A DNA stretch of 18,293 bases from an uncultured Lachnospiraceae bacterium (GCA_910579325.1 CAJTTU010000029.1:1-18293); one strand, 5' to 3'; shown: positions 1 through 8,034, counted from the stretch's first letter. The notes: a model not told the origin generated them from the sequence alone. Made by a program: numbers and translations.

Positions 1-3000
1 AAGTTCTGGATGGCAAACAGCAGGCAGATGGCCGTCAGCGCTTTTTCCCCGCCGGACAGCTGCATCATATTCTGCAGCTTCTTTCCGGGCGGCTGGGCTA
101 TGATCTGAATTCCCGCTTCCAAAATATCCTTTTCCTCCGCCAGAAGCTCCAAAGTCCCCTGACCGCCGCCAAACAGTTCCTTAAATACTTTGTCAAATTC
201 CTTTTTGATCAGCCGGAACTGCTCCTCAAACTGCCGGCGCATCCCTTCGTCCAGCTCCTCGATAACCTGATTCAGGCTTTCCTCCGCCGCCACCAAATCG
301 TCATGCTGGGTTTTCATAAACCCATAGCGCTCGGACAGCTCCTTATATTCCTCGATCGCGTTGACATTGACATTCCCCAGCGCTTTCATCTGCTTTTTAA
401 GCTCTTCCGACAATTCCTTTAACCGGGGCAGGCTGTCAAATGTTTCATCCCGCAGTCCCTCTGTCTCCGAGGGGGTCAGCTCATACTCACTCCACAGATA
501 TTCCACCGCTTTTTCCATCCGGGTTTCCGCCTGCTCCTTCTGATGCTCCAGACGGAACGCTTCCTTGTCAAGCCCTGCGTTCGCCTCATTCAGCCGTTCC
601 CGCTCCGCAAACATGCGGTTCTGCCGCTCAGCGTTTTTCTCCCGGTCAGCCGCCTTCGCCTCTGCCGTCCCGCTCTGCCGTTCCATCTCCGCCGTCAGTA
701 TCCGGATACTTTCCTCCGTCTGTCCAATCTGCCGCTCCTTTTCCCCGGATAACTGAACGGACTGCCGGGCTTCCGCTTCGATACTCTCCGCCTCCTGCCG
801 GTTTTTCTCAAGCTCTTCCTGAACACGGTTTTCATTTTCCTTAAGAAATCGAAGCTGCTGGTCTGCCGCGGAATAAGACAGGTTCTGCTCCTCCAGCTTT
901 CGGGAAAGTTCTTCCTTCCGCTCCCGTTCCCGGGTCAGCTGCAGAGTGAAATCGTCAATGGAACCGGTATATTCCTGATTTCGCCGTTCCAGCGCCTGTT
1001 CCTCTGTTTCCAGCTCCTCCTTCGCGAGATCAAGCTTGTGCAGCTGCTCTTTTAACTGCTCCAGCTCCCCAAAAAGCTCTTGTCCGTCTTTCTGTAACTC
1101 CTTTAATTTATCCTGACCCTGCTTCCGGTCCATCTGACTTCTGGTAAGCTCCACCTGACTGTTTCCCAGCTCCTCCCGGCACTGAACCAGGGCTTCTTCC
1201 AGTTCCTTTTTCTTCCCGGTCTCTGCCGCCAGCTCTTCTCTGCCGTTCTCAAACCGGCGCAGGGCTTTCTTCATGCCTTCTTCCAGTTCTTCCAGCTCCC
1301 GCTTTCTTCCCAGCAGATTGCTGCTGTTCCTGTAAGCGCCGCCGGTCATGGAGCCGCCCGCGTTGATCAGATCTCCCTCCAAAGTGACAATCCGAAACGT
1401 ATATCTGTACTTCTTTGCCAGAGCCAGACCATGGTCCAAATGATCCACCACCATAATCCGCCCAAGTAGATATCTGGTAAGCGCCTGATACTCTTCCCGC
1501 GCCGACACCAGCTCGCTGGCAATACCGATCACGCCGGGCTCCTCAAGCCCATTCTTAACATCCAGAGTCCTGGAGCCGTCTATGGTAGTCAGCGGCAGGA
1601 ATGTGGCTCTGCCAAACCGGTTCTTTTTCAGATATTCGATACAGTGTTTCGCCGTGATTTCCGAATCTGTAACCACGTTCTGAATCGAGCCGCCTAATGC
1701 CGTCTCTATAGCCGCCTCATACCGTTTATCCACGGAAACCAGATCAGCCACCACGCCAATGATGCCCGGCATCCGGCTTTTACACTCCATCACCCGGCGG
1801 ATACTGTTTCCATATCCCTCATACCGCTCCGCAATATTCCGCAGCGACTCCAGCCTGGTCTGTAACGTATGATATTCCTGCTGCCTCTCATTCTGCAACC
1901 TGGTCAGTTTTAAAAGCTTCTCCTCCTGCTCCTTCTGCCCCAGAGTCAGACGCTGCAGCTGTTCGTTCAGCTCCCCGTTTTGCCTTTCCAGGGCGCTCAC
2001 CGTCTGTTCCAGCCCCTTCACCAGCTCTCTCTGCACCGCCTCGTCGCTTTTGCTGCGCATCTGCCTTGCGTAAATCTCGCTTTTCCTGGTCCGGGCCTGC
2101 TCTTGCATCGTCAGATACCGCTGCTTTCTGGCCGCAAGTCCGGTTCTGTCGCTCATCAGCTTAAGCTGCTGTTCTTTATCGGCGGAAATGTGAGCGTCCA
2201 GCGCCGAGATCCGCTCCGCGCTTTGTGCATTTTCCAGAATCAGCGCCTCCCGCTCCTGCTGCCCTTCCTTTAATTGCGCCGTCAGCGTCTCCTGCCGCCT
2301 GGAAAATTCTGTCTTCTGCTTCAGCTTTTCCTCATTGTCCTCCTGAAGCTGAGAAAGCCTTTTCGCAAACTCCTCCCGCCGGTTTTCCTCAAAATGTATC
2401 TGTTCCCGCAAAAGGCCGATCTGCCCCTCCAGATTTTCTTTTTTCAGGCTGTTTTGAGAAATGCGCTCCCGCTCTTCGCCGATCTCCTCCTCCAGCCTTT
2501 TGTTGACCGTGCTCAGCTTTTCATATTCCAGACGGAGCTGCTCCGCTTTCCTGCCGCTTAACTCCAAATCCGCTCTGGCCGTGGCAAGATTCGCGTCAAG
2601 CTCCAAAAGGCGGGCCCGGTTCTCCCGGTCCTCAATTAAAAACATATTAACGTCGTAGTTTTTTAATTCCTCTTTATACTTTAAATATTGACGGGCTTTT
2701 TCAGACTGTTTTTTTAACGGACCGGTCTGCCGTTCCAGTTCCCCGAGGATGTCCTTGACCCGCGTAAGGCTTAAACGCTCCGACTCCAGCTTTTTCAAAG
2801 CCACCGCCTTGCGCTTTTTAAACTTCACGATACCGGCCGCCTCGTCGAACAACTCCCGACGGTCCTCCGGCTTGCCGCTTAAAATCTTGTCAATCTGCCC
2901 CTGACCGATAATGGAATAGCCTTCCTTGCCGATTCCCGTGTCATAAAACAGTTCATTGACTTCCCGCAGACGGCAGCTGTGGCCGTTAATCAGGTACTCG

Positions 3001-3329
3001 CTCTCTCCGGAACGGTAAACCCGGCGGGAAACCGTCACCTCATCATAGTCTAACTGCAGCCTGTGGTCGGAATTATCAAAGGTAATCGCCACATAGGCAA
3101 ACCCCTGGGGCCTGCGGTTTTCCGTACCGGCAAATATCACATCCTGCATGTTCGCGCTTCGAAGCTGCTTCGCGCTCTGCTCCCCAAGCACCCAGCGCAC
3201 GGCGTCGGCCACGTTGCTCTTACCGCTGCCGTTGGGCCCCACGATAGCCGTAATTCCGCTCTGAAACCGGAAATCAATTTTCTGCGCAAAGGATTTAAAC
3301 CCCTGTACTTCAATTTTTTTCAGATACAT
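1..3329 (-). CDS. smc: Chromosome segregation ATPase SMC, C-terminus cut by the window edge
   Basis: SMC is the core ATPase of bacterial condensin (with ScpA and ScpB), which compacts and segregates the chromosome. The frame is open from the ATG at 3329 to the window edge, about 1109 codons against roughly 1,185 in the family. Visible parts, N to C: MYLKKIEVQGFKSF start; Walker A GPNGSGKSN at about residues 31-39; a first long Gln/Glu/Lys/Arg-rich coiled coil; a hinge around residues 510-670 including GGSIQNVV and GGSMTGGAYR; a second long coiled coil; and the ABC signature LSGGEKALTA just before the edge. Walker B and the D-loop are outside the window. The start overlaps the 3' end of rnc by 20 bases, which suggests translational coupling. 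The rnc-smc order is typical of Firmicutes. No frameshift was seen. Identification is near certain. Confidence 0.97.
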   Translation of the reverse strand, partial: MYLKKIEVQGFKSFAQKIDFRFQSGITAIVGPNGSGKSNVADAVRWVLGEQSAKQLRSANMQDVIFAGTENRRPQGFAYVAITFDNSDHRLQLDYDEVTVSRRVYRSGESEYLINGHSCRLREVNELFYDTGIGKEGYSIIGQGQIDKILSGKPEDRRELFDEAAGIVKFKKRKAVALKKLESERLSLTRVKDILGELERQTGPLKKQSEKARQYLKYKEELKNYDVNMFLIEDRENRARLLELDANLATARADLELSGRKAEQLRLEYEKLSTVNKRLEEEIGEERERISQNSLKKENLEGQIGLLREQIHFEENRREEFAKRLSQLQEDNEEKLKQKTEFSRRQETLTAQLKEGQQEREALILENAQSAERISALDAHISADKEQQLKLMSDRTGLAARKQRYLTMQEQARTRKSEIYARQMRSKSDEAVQRELVKGLEQTVSALERQNGELNEQLQRLTLGQKEQEEKLLKLTRLQNERQQEYHTLQTRLESLRNIAERYEGYGNSIRRVMECKSRMPGIIGVVADLVSVDKRYEAAIETALGGSIQNVVTDSEITAKHCIEYLKKNRFGRATFLPLTTIDGSRTLDVKNGLEEPGVIGIASELVSAREEYQALTRYLLGRIMVVDHLDHGLALAKKYRYTFRIVTLEGDLINAGGSMTGGAYRNSSNLLGRKRELEELEEGMKKALRRFENGREELAAETGKKKELEEALVQCREELGNSQVELTRSQMDRKQGQDKLKELQKDGQELFGELEQLKEQLHKLDLAKEELETEEQALERRNQEYTGSIDDFTLQLTRERERKEELSRKLEEQNLSYSAADQQLRFLKENENRVQEELEKNRQEAESIEAEARQSVQLSGEKERQIGQTEESIRILTAEMERQSGTAEAKAADREKNAERQNRMFAERERLNEANAGLDKEAFRLEHQKEQAETRMEKAVEYLWSEYELTPSETEGLRDETFDSLPRLKELSEELKKQMKALGNVNVNAIEEYKELSERYGFMKTQHDDLVAAEESLNQVIEELDEGMRRQFEEQFRLIKKEFDKVFKELFGGGQGTLELLAEEKDILEAGIQIIAQPPGKKLQNMMQLSGGEKALTAICLLFAIQN

Positions 3330-4026
3330 TCAAAACCTCACCCTGTGCCCGGATAATCGCCTGATACGCGGCATGCTGTTCCGCCGCCTTTTTCGTTCGA
3401 CCGCTGCCACGTCCCAGTTCTTCACCCCCGGCCATGGCCCGGGAAGTGAACAGCTTGTCATGATCCGGTCCCTCCTCTTTCAGAAGCTCGTAGGTAACAG
3501 TGCCGTTTTCCTTACTCTGTACCATTTCCTGCAGGATAGTCTTGCTATCAAAAAAGAGTTTTTTGTGCTCCAAATCATTTAAGATAAACCGAAGAATAAA
3601 CTCTTTCGCGTTAGCAAAACCACCGTCCAGATAGATGGCTCCGATCAGCGCCTCCATGGCGTCGGAAACGATGGAATCCCGACCGCGGCCGCCGGTGGTT
3701 TCCTCTCCCCGGCCCAGGAAAAGATACTCTCCCAGCTTAAGCGTCCGGGTACAAAAGGCCAGAGTCGGCTCACAGACGATGCTGGCCCGCATCCTGGTCA
3801 TCTGTCCCTCCGGCTGCTCCGGCTCCATATGATATAAAAATTCGCTGCTCACCAACTCCAGCACCGCGTCGCCTAAAAATTCCAGACGCTCATTGTTGCG
3901 GGGCCTCTCATTCCTGTGCTCGTTAAAATAAGAGCGGTGGGTCAGCGCCGTAAGCAGCAGCTCCTGGTCGTGAAAGGTATAACCGATCTCCTTTTGCAGC
4001 CGCCGCGGCGTAAATACTTTGTCCAT
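3310..4026 (-). CDS. rnc: Ribonuclease III
   Basis: Double-strand-specific endoribonuclease that processes rRNA precursors and structured mRNAs. The catalytic domain is N-terminal, with the signature NERLEFLGDAVLE and the second acidic site DAMEALIGAIYLDGG, which together supply the Mg2+-binding acidic residues. The double-stranded-RNA-binding domain is C-terminal, ending around the GSGRTKKAAEQHAA stretch. I chose the ATG at 4026 (238 aa, normal for the family). It has an AGAGGA Shine-Dalgarno about 10 bases upstream, and the sequence from KVFTPRRLQKEIGYTF onward matches usual RNase III N-termini. A GTG at 4062 would add 12 mostly basic residues and has no better ribosome site. The gene lies downstream of acpP, beyond a terminator-like hairpin, and overlaps smc. 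Confidence 0.96.
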   Translation of the reverse strand: MDKVFTPRRLQKEIGYTFHDQELLLTALTHRSYFNEHRNERPRNNERLEFLGDAVLELVSSEFLYHMEPEQPEGQMTRMRASIVCEPTLAFCTRTLKLGEYLFLGRGEETTGGRGRDSIVSDAMEALIGAIYLDGGFANAKEFILRFILNDLEHKKLFFDSKTILQEMVQSKENGTVTYELLKEEGPDHDKLFTSRAMAGGEELGRGSGRTKKAAEQHAAYQAIIRAQGEVLNVSEKN

Positions 4027-4087
4027 ATTTTTCTTTTCCTCTTTTCCCGCGCGTTTGCCCACATTTACAAAGCTGGCTCACATGCGC

Positions 4088-4113
4088 AAAAAGAATCTGC
4101 CTCCGGCAGATTC
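4088..4113 (-). terminator. Intrinsic terminator or attenuator between acpP and rnc
   Basis: Read on the minus strand, a perfect 9-bp stem (GAATCTGCC / GGCAGATTC) with a 3-base loop is followed at once by TTTTT. It lies about 47 bases past the acpP stop and 61 bases before the rnc start. It should end most plsX-acpP transcripts, leaving rnc-smc to readthrough or a separate promoter. The T-run is only five long, so partial termination is likely. Confidence 0.72.
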
Positions 4114-4152
4114 CATGCCCTTAACCCATCGCTTTCCGCGACGTATTCTTTT

Positions 4153-4179
4153 TGTATACCTAGCCCAGCGCTTTCTCAA
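4153..4179 (-). promoter_or_regulatory. Weak candidate promoter for rnc-smc at the end of acpP
   Basis: On the minus strand a TTGAGA box (4179-4174) and a TATACA box (4158-4153) are separated by only 15 bases, across the acpP stop codon. The short spacer makes it doubtful. A transcript from here would still have to cross the hairpin at 4088-4113. Confidence 0.2.
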
Positions 4180-4390
4180 TCTGCTCCGACGCGTCGCCCA
4201 CCGTCACGATATTCTCGTAAGCCTCGTCAGGTATCACAATGTCAAATTCCGTCTCGATATCCATTACCAGTTCCGCCACGTCCAGAGAATCCAGCTCCAA
4301 ATCCTCGGTAAAACTGGTCTCCCTCGTGATTCGTTCCAGAGCAATATCAAATTTTTCCGCTATAATCTTCTGAATCCGTTCAAATACCAT
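4160..4390 (-). CDS. acpP: Acyl carrier protein
   Basis: Small acidic carrier that holds growing fatty-acyl chains on a 4'-phosphopantetheine arm in type II fatty-acid synthesis. It also supplies acyl-ACP to PlsX, encoded just upstream. The protein is 76 aa, standard for the family. The attachment site is Ser35 in LELDSLDVAELVM, and the rest is helical and rich in Asp/Glu, ending in DASEQIEKALG. The ATG at 4390 was chosen because AGGAG sits 7 bases upstream. An ATG two codons earlier would be too close to that site, and the longer open frame to 4441 has no support. It follows plsX after 97 bases and shares its transcript. Housekeeping ACP is much more likely than a polyketide or other specialised carrier, given the plsX-acpP-rnc-smc order. 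Confidence 0.96.
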   Translation of the reverse strand: MVFERIQKIIAEKFDIALERITRETSFTEDLELDSLDVAELVMDIETEFDIVIPDEAYENIVTVGDASEQIEKALG

Positions 4391-4487
4391 AATCATTCTC
4401 CTACAATCTTTTATTTTTGTAATCTGCTCCCGGCCCGTCATGACCGGAATCTGAAATATATTTTCCGCGATCTCCGATTTTCGGAAA

Positions 4488-5525
4488 TCATACTTCGCGA
4501 TTCTCCGCGCCTGATACCAGATTTTCCTGAATCTTTTCCCTGATCCGCTGTTCTTTAAAGGTCACGCACTGGAGAATCGAGTTGCAGACTTCTTTCGCCT
4601 TCGCGCTGCCGTGGGTCTTTACCACCAGGCCGTTTAACCCCAGCATGGGCGCGCCCCCGTATTCGCTGGTGTCGAAATTTCTCAGCATTTCCTTTAAGGC
4701 CGGCTTGATCAGAACGCCGCCGATCTTCGTCCGCAGACTGCCCATCAGAGACTTTTTAATCTCGCTGATTAAAACGCCGCTGACGCCCTCATAGGATTTT
4801 AACACCACATTTCCCACAAAACCGTCGCACACCACCACATCGGCGCCGCCGGCCGGGATCTCCCGGGCCTCGATATTGCCGATAAAATTGATATCCCCGC
4901 AGGTTTTCAGCAGCTGATAGGCTTCTTTTGCCACGGCATTTCCCTTTTCCTCCTCGACGCCCACGTTTACCAGGGCTACTCGGGGATTTCTGATTCCCAT
5001 AACATGTTCCATATAAATAGCGCCCATCCTGGCAAACTGCACCAGATAGGACGTTTTGCAGTCCATGTTCGCGCCGCTGTCAACCAGGAAAGCCACGCCC
5101 TTCGCCGTGGGAATTAATGCCCCCAGCGGCGTTCTCTCCACGCCCTTTAGCCGACCTACGATCAGACTTCCCCCCGCCAGCACGGCCCCGGTACTTCCGG
5201 CAGAGACAAAAGCGTCCGCCTCTTTGTTCCGCACCATTCGTTCGCCTACTACGATGGAAGAATCCTTCTTCCTGCGCACCGCTATCACCGGCGTCTCCTC
5301 CGTGGAAATCACCTCGGTGGCATTTCTGATCTCGATCTGTCCTTCCGGACAGGTATACTGAGACAAGACAGGCCGGATCACATCCTCCTGTCCTACCAGA
5401 ACCACCCTGACGGCTTTGTTTTTATTTACCGCGTCCACGCTGCCCTTCACGATCTCCAAAGGCGCGTTGTCGCCGCCCATGGCATCCACAGCGACGATAA
5501 TCTGCTCCGTCTTATCCTCCCGCAT
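4488..5525 (-). CDS. plsX: Phosphate acyltransferase PlsX
   Basis: PlsX converts acyl-ACP and phosphate to acyl-phosphate, the acyl donor used by the membrane enzyme PlsY in the first step of phospholipid synthesis. It is a peripheral membrane enzyme of the cytoplasm. At 345 aa it has family length. Recognisable features are the N-terminal IIVAVDAMGGDNAP, the AFVSAGSTGAVLAGG loop, LVDSGANMDCK, the VVCDGFVGNVVLKSYEG segment, and the near-terminal GAPMLGLNGLVVKTHGSA. The start at 5525 has AAGGAG 9 bases upstream. It is the first gene of the plsX-acpP transcript, with a clear promoter and a leader hairpin upstream. Unlike many Bacillus and Clostridium clusters, no fapR, fabD or fabG is present next to it here. 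Confidence 0.97.
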   Translation of the reverse strand: MREDKTEQIIVAVDAMGGDNAPLEIVKGSVDAVNKNKAVRVVLVGQEDVIRPVLSQYTCPEGQIEIRNATEVISTEETPVIAVRRKKDSSIVVGERMVRNKEADAFVSAGSTGAVLAGGSLIVGRLKGVERTPLGALIPTAKGVAFLVDSGANMDCKTSYLVQFARMGAIYMEHVMGIRNPRVALVNVGVEEEKGNAVAKEAYQLLKTCGDINFIGNIEAREIPAGGADVVVCDGFVGNVVLKSYEGVSGVLISEIKKSLMGSLRTKIGGVLIKPALKEMLRNFDTSEYGGAPMLGLNGLVVKTHGSAKAKEVCNSILQCVTFKEQRIREKIQENLVSGAENREV

Positions 5526-5549
5526 TCCAGAAAATCTCCTTTTATGGCT

Positions 5550-5589
5550 GAAGCAAACCCGGCACTATCATATGGCCGGTCTGCGCTTC
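5550..5589 (-). other. Leader hairpin in the plsX 5' untranslated region
   Basis: Two nested stems, GAAGC/GCTTC outside and CCGGC/GCCGG inside, fold the first 40 bases of the predicted plsX transcript, which should start near 5592. The hairpin stops about 11 bases before the AAGGAG ribosome site. No T-run follows, so it is not a terminator. It may stabilise the 5' end or bind a regulator. The role is unknown. Confidence 0.45.
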
Positions 5590-5598
5590 GCACGATAA

Positions 5599-5627
5599 AG
5601 TATACTAGAAAAGTTTTCAGAAATCAA
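5599..5627 (-). promoter_or_regulatory. Sigma-A promoter of plsX
   Basis: On the minus strand TTGATT (5627-5622) and TATACT (5604-5599) are separated by exactly 17 bases, giving good matches to the -35 and -10 consensus. Transcription should start near 5592, about 65 bases before the plsX ATG. No other gene lies between. Confidence 0.72.
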
Positions 5628-5675
5628 TAGGTTCCTGCGGAAGCCCCGTTTTTCTTCCCCTCATACGGCGCGCAT

Positions 5676-5733
5676 AAAGAAAACACTCCTGCGCTGGCAT
5701 AGTCTCGATACCAAAAGCAAGAGTGTTTTTCTT
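5676..5733 (-). terminator. Terminator at the end of the reductase/activator operon
   Basis: An inverted repeat with arms AAAACACTC and GAGTGTTTT encloses about 32 bases that carry a second small stem (GGTAT/ATGCC). On the minus strand the outer arm runs into a T-rich tail (TTTTCTTT). It begins only a few bases after the stop codon of the activator gene. The plus strand also shows a T-rich tail, so it may work in both directions. It marks the left boundary of the selenium/redox module. Confidence 0.75.
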
Positions 5734-5738
5734 AAAAC

Positions 5739-6515
5739 TTATCCCAGTTTCTTCGCTGTCAGCGCTGCTCCCAGCGCCCCCGCGTACCTGGCGAAAGAAT
5801 GGGTCTCCACCCTTCGTCCCAGTTTCTCAGACAGGACGCGGATAAAATAAGAGCTGGCACATAAACCGCCGGTCAGCGCCGCGTCGCCGCTGATACCGAA
5901 GCGGGAGGCCAGGTTCGCTACCCTGTTGGCCACGGAATGGATGACCCCGGCGGCGATATCCTCTCTGTTTTCTCCGGCGCTGATATGGCTGATCACTTCC
6001 GACTCCGCAAATACCGTGCACATGGCGCTGATGGCCAACGGCTCCCCGGCTTCCGCCAGCCGGTACATTTCCTCCAGGGAAGCCCCCAGCCTGGTGGCCA
6101 TCACCTCGATAAACTTTCCGGTTCCGGCGGCGCATTTGTCGTTCATCAAAAAATCCGATACCTGGCCGTCGGCCACCTTGATGATTTTGGTATCCTGTCC
6201 CCCCACATCGATAATCGTGACGTTTTTTTGGAACAGCTCAAAACCTCCTTTTCCGTGGCAGGTGATTTCCGTCACCACCTTGTCCGCGTAATCCACGCAG
6301 ATTCTTCCGTAGCCGGTGGCCACACAGCGCATCCTTTCAACATATCCCTTTTCTTTCAGTTTCTCATGGATGGCGCAGGCAGTCTCTCTGCCGTTCCAGC
6401 CGGTAGGCAGAATAAAGGAATCGACAATTTCGGTTTCATCCAGTATTACGGTTTTTGACGCCGTGGAGCCGATATCGATCCCCACATAATAAATCGGTTC
6501 GGTTGAATGATCCAT
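5739..6515 (-). CDS. yjiL: ATP-dependent activator/reductase of the 2-hydroxyacyl-CoA dehydratase activase type (YjiL-like)
   Basis: Member of the BadF/BadG/BcrA/BcrD ATPase family. These homodimers couple ATP hydrolysis to one-electron transfer at very low potential from a bridging [4Fe-4S] cluster to a partner iron-sulfur protein. The ASKHA ATPase motifs are visible: GIDIGSTASKT at residues 12-22, IDVGGQDTK at 102-110, and TGG at 215-217. The two cysteines expected to hold the shared cluster are Cys128 in NDKCAAGTGKF and Cys166 in AMCTVFAESEV. The length, 258 aa, equals single-domain activators such as E. coli YjiL and HgdC. It follows the reductase gene by 47 bases on the same strand, so the pair is almost surely co-transcribed. 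The ribosome site (AGTGAG) is weak. Because its partner is YjiM-like rather than a two-subunit dehydratase, I favour an electron-transfer role over amino-acid fermentation. Confidence 0.9.
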   Translation of the reverse strand: MDHSTEPIYYVGIDIGSTASKTVILDETEIVDSFILPTGWNGRETACAIHEKLKEKGYVERMRCVATGYGRICVDYADKVVTEITCHGKGGFELFQKNVTIIDVGGQDTKIIKVADGQVSDFLMNDKCAAGTGKFIEVMATRLGASLEEMYRLAEAGEPLAISAMCTVFAESEVISHISAGENREDIAAGVIHSVANRVANLASRFGISGDAALTGGLCASSYFIRVLSEKLGRRVETHSFARYAGALGAALTAKKLG

Positions 6516-6562
6516 TACATCACGCTCACTTTGTTTATTTTTCGTTCCGCTTTTTCTTACAA

Positions 6563-7711
6563 TTATTTCTCAATAGTTTCCAGGAACGCCTCCAGACGGG
6601 TGCCGATCTGGCCTTTGTCGGACTGGGAATAATCGGTCTCGATCATCAGATAAGCCTTTCCTTTATTCGTCACAGTCTCTTTCACATAATGAGACTCAAT
6701 ATTATATGTATGGCAGGCCTGGAGAATGATCTCGATCACGCCGTCCGCCTGGTATTCCTCCAGCATTTCCTCTATGTAGCGCATCCGGCTGTCGTTGGGG
6801 CTCATAACAGAGCAGTTGATATTCAGATATTTTTTCGCCAGTGCGTCGTAAACAGGCAAGGACTCGTCCACCGGCTCCACCTTCTCCCTGGTTCCGTTGC
6901 AGCAGTCAAAGCCGACTACATCCGCGCCCAGTTCTTCCACAGTCTTGATAATTTTGTCCCTGACGCCGCTGTTGGGACATCCGGTAATAATAATTCTGGG
7001 CCGTTTGTTTGGCTTACCCTCAAAATTTTGCTTCCAGTCCTCATAGACCTCTTTCGTCCGCGCTTCGATGACCGCGCATCGATCCTCAATGTCAAAATTA
7101 AATCCCAGGCCGTCTAAACGGGTTCCCAGCTCATAGCCGCTGATCGGGGCGGGATTCAGCTTGCCCAGCTCCAGAAATCCAAGCAGCGCCTTGCGCTCAC
7201 GGTTTCTTAACTGAATTTCTTTTTTGATCCGTTCTTCCGAGATCTTGATTCCGTAAAAATCTTCCAGTTTTTTCTTTAAGCGGATGATCTCTCCCTTCCA
7301 GGACTCCAAAGCCTCCTCCGAACGGGAATGGGGCAGCTGCATCACATAGGTTTCCTTGATCTCGTTCATCAGCTCAAAGGTTTTCCGTTTTCCGTCGCAG
7401 GTGGTCTCTCCCACAATCAGATCGGAAAAATAAAAATATGGGCAGGTATCTGTCAGCGCGAATCCGTAGCTGGCCTTAATCAGCGGACATAAATTTCTGG
7501 GCAGCTTCGTCTCCGCCGCCGGGATCGGCTCCTCGCTGGTGGCGCACAGCGGCGCCGCCACGGCGTCCGCCGCCTTTAAAATTTCCTCCGGTACGAAAGT
7601 ACAGAACACGCCCACCACGTTTCCACCCTTTTCCTTCCAGTCTTTCATGCGCAGAAAGCCCGCTTTTCTGGCGTCTGCGTATGATTCAAAATTTTTCGGT
7701 AATTTTAACAT
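6563..7711 (-). CDS. yjiM: Double-cubane-cluster-type anaerobic reductase (YjiM-like, HgdB/2-hydroxyacyl-CoA dehydratase family)
   Basis: This protein resembles E. coli YjiM along its length, from memory of that sequence, and belongs to the HgdB-like family. Characterised relatives such as the Carboxydothermus protein carry an [8Fe-9S] double-cubane cluster and reduce small molecules in vitro; the physiological substrate is not settled. Visible hallmarks are VGVFCTFVPEE (Cys37), PLCATSEE (Cys56), NLCPLIKASYGF (Cys75), DTCPYFYFSDL (Cys90), GETTCDGK (Cys105), TGCPNSG (Cys245), CCNG (270-271), NCSVMSPND (Cys300) and QACHTYNIES (Cys333). I start at 7711 (382 aa, close to YjiM's 383), with AAGGAG 9 bases upstream. 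The frame stays open to 7870, but a consensus promoter inside that stretch would start the mRNA near 7826, excluding the ATGs at 7834 and 7870. It is encoded just before its ATP-dependent activator and divergently from yedF-selD. Confidence 0.9.
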   Translation of the reverse strand: MLKLPKNFESYADARKAGFLRMKDWKEKGGNVVGVFCTFVPEEILKAADAVAAPLCATSEEPIPAAETKLPRNLCPLIKASYGFALTDTCPYFYFSDLIVGETTCDGKRKTFELMNEIKETYVMQLPHSRSEEALESWKGEIIRLKKKLEDFYGIKISEERIKKEIQLRNRERKALLGFLELGKLNPAPISGYELGTRLDGLGFNFDIEDRCAVIEARTKEVYEDWKQNFEGKPNKRPRIIITGCPNSGVRDKIIKTVEELGADVVGFDCCNGTREKVEPVDESLPVYDALAKKYLNINCSVMSPNDSRMRYIEEMLEEYQADGVIEIILQACHTYNIESHYVKETVTNKGKAYLMIETDYSQSDKGQIGTRLEAFLETIEK

Positions 7712-7826
7712 TCTGATCTTCTCCTTATTATCTTTGCTGTTTACTGTTATCTCACATTGCCGCAGTTCTTTTTTCGCGATAAGCGTTTGGAACCTGTCTG
7801 TCAAGTCCTGATAATCAACGGCTGTT
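7712..7826 (-). other. Leader (5' UTR) of the reductase operon, about 115 bases
   Basis: If transcription starts near 7826 as the promoter predicts, about 115 bases precede the reductase ATG. They end in AAGGAG with good spacing. The stretch is open in the same frame as the gene, which makes it look like an N-terminal extension, but there is no ribosome site for it. I recognised no riboswitch or terminator fold here by eye. Confidence 0.45.
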
Positions 7827-7832
7827 TTTCCC

Positions 7833-7861
7833 ATTATACTGTTATATATTAATAATGTCAA
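7833..7861 (-). promoter_or_regulatory. Perfect-consensus sigma-A promoter of the reductase/activator operon
   Basis: On the minus strand TTGACA (7861-7856) and TATAAT (7838-7833) are separated by exactly 17 bases. Both boxes match the consensus at every position, and the bases upstream are A/T-rich like an UP element. Predicted start of transcription is near 7826. Such a promoter should be strong unless a repressor blocks it. It fixes the start of the downstream gene at 7711. Confidence 0.85.
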
Positions 7862-7998
7862 TGTATTCATTATATTTATTAATTATATTGACATCCAAGA
7901 CAATTCTCCTGCTTCCATATACCCATACCTGTTGCCATTCATTCATCATAAAAATAAATTCTATCATTATATTTTGCAATATTTTCTCCAAATAAGTA

Positions 7999-8027
7999 TT
8001 TACCAAACTTCCAAACAGTGATAGACT
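7999..8027 (+). promoter_or_regulatory. Candidate promoter of yedF-selD
   Basis: TTTACC and TAGACT are 17 bases apart; each matches four of six consensus bases. The inverted repeat at 8013-8031 overlaps its -10 box, as an operator might. An alternative is TTGCCA-17-TAAATT at 7932-7960. Neither is strong. Confidence 0.25.
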
Positions 8028-8031
8028 GTTT
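8013..8031. promoter_or_regulatory. Inverted repeat AAACAGT-N5-ACTGTTT, possible operator
   Basis: Perfect 7-bp arms flank a 5-base centre, about 70 bases upstream of the yedF start. Size and symmetry suit a dimeric regulator. It could also form an RNA hairpin if transcribed, but no T-run follows on either strand. I do not recognise the binding protein. Confidence 0.4.
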
Positions 8032-8034
8032 CTA

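Noticed and set aside
440..844. Plus-strand open frames across 361-844 and 1980-2658
   Set aside because: They lie entirely within smc on the opposite strand, have no ribosome sites, and their proteins are low-complexity Ser/Pro/Arg shadows of the coiled coil.
5739..7711. 2-hydroxyglutaryl-CoA dehydratase operon for amino-acid fermentation
   Set aside because: Only one HgdB-like subunit is present rather than an alpha/beta pair, no CoA-transferase or dehydrogenase lies nearby, and the protein resembles YjiM along its whole length.
6563..7870. Reductase with a 53-residue N-terminal extension
   Set aside because: A consensus promoter lies inside the extension, and the best ribosome site and family length support the start at 7711.
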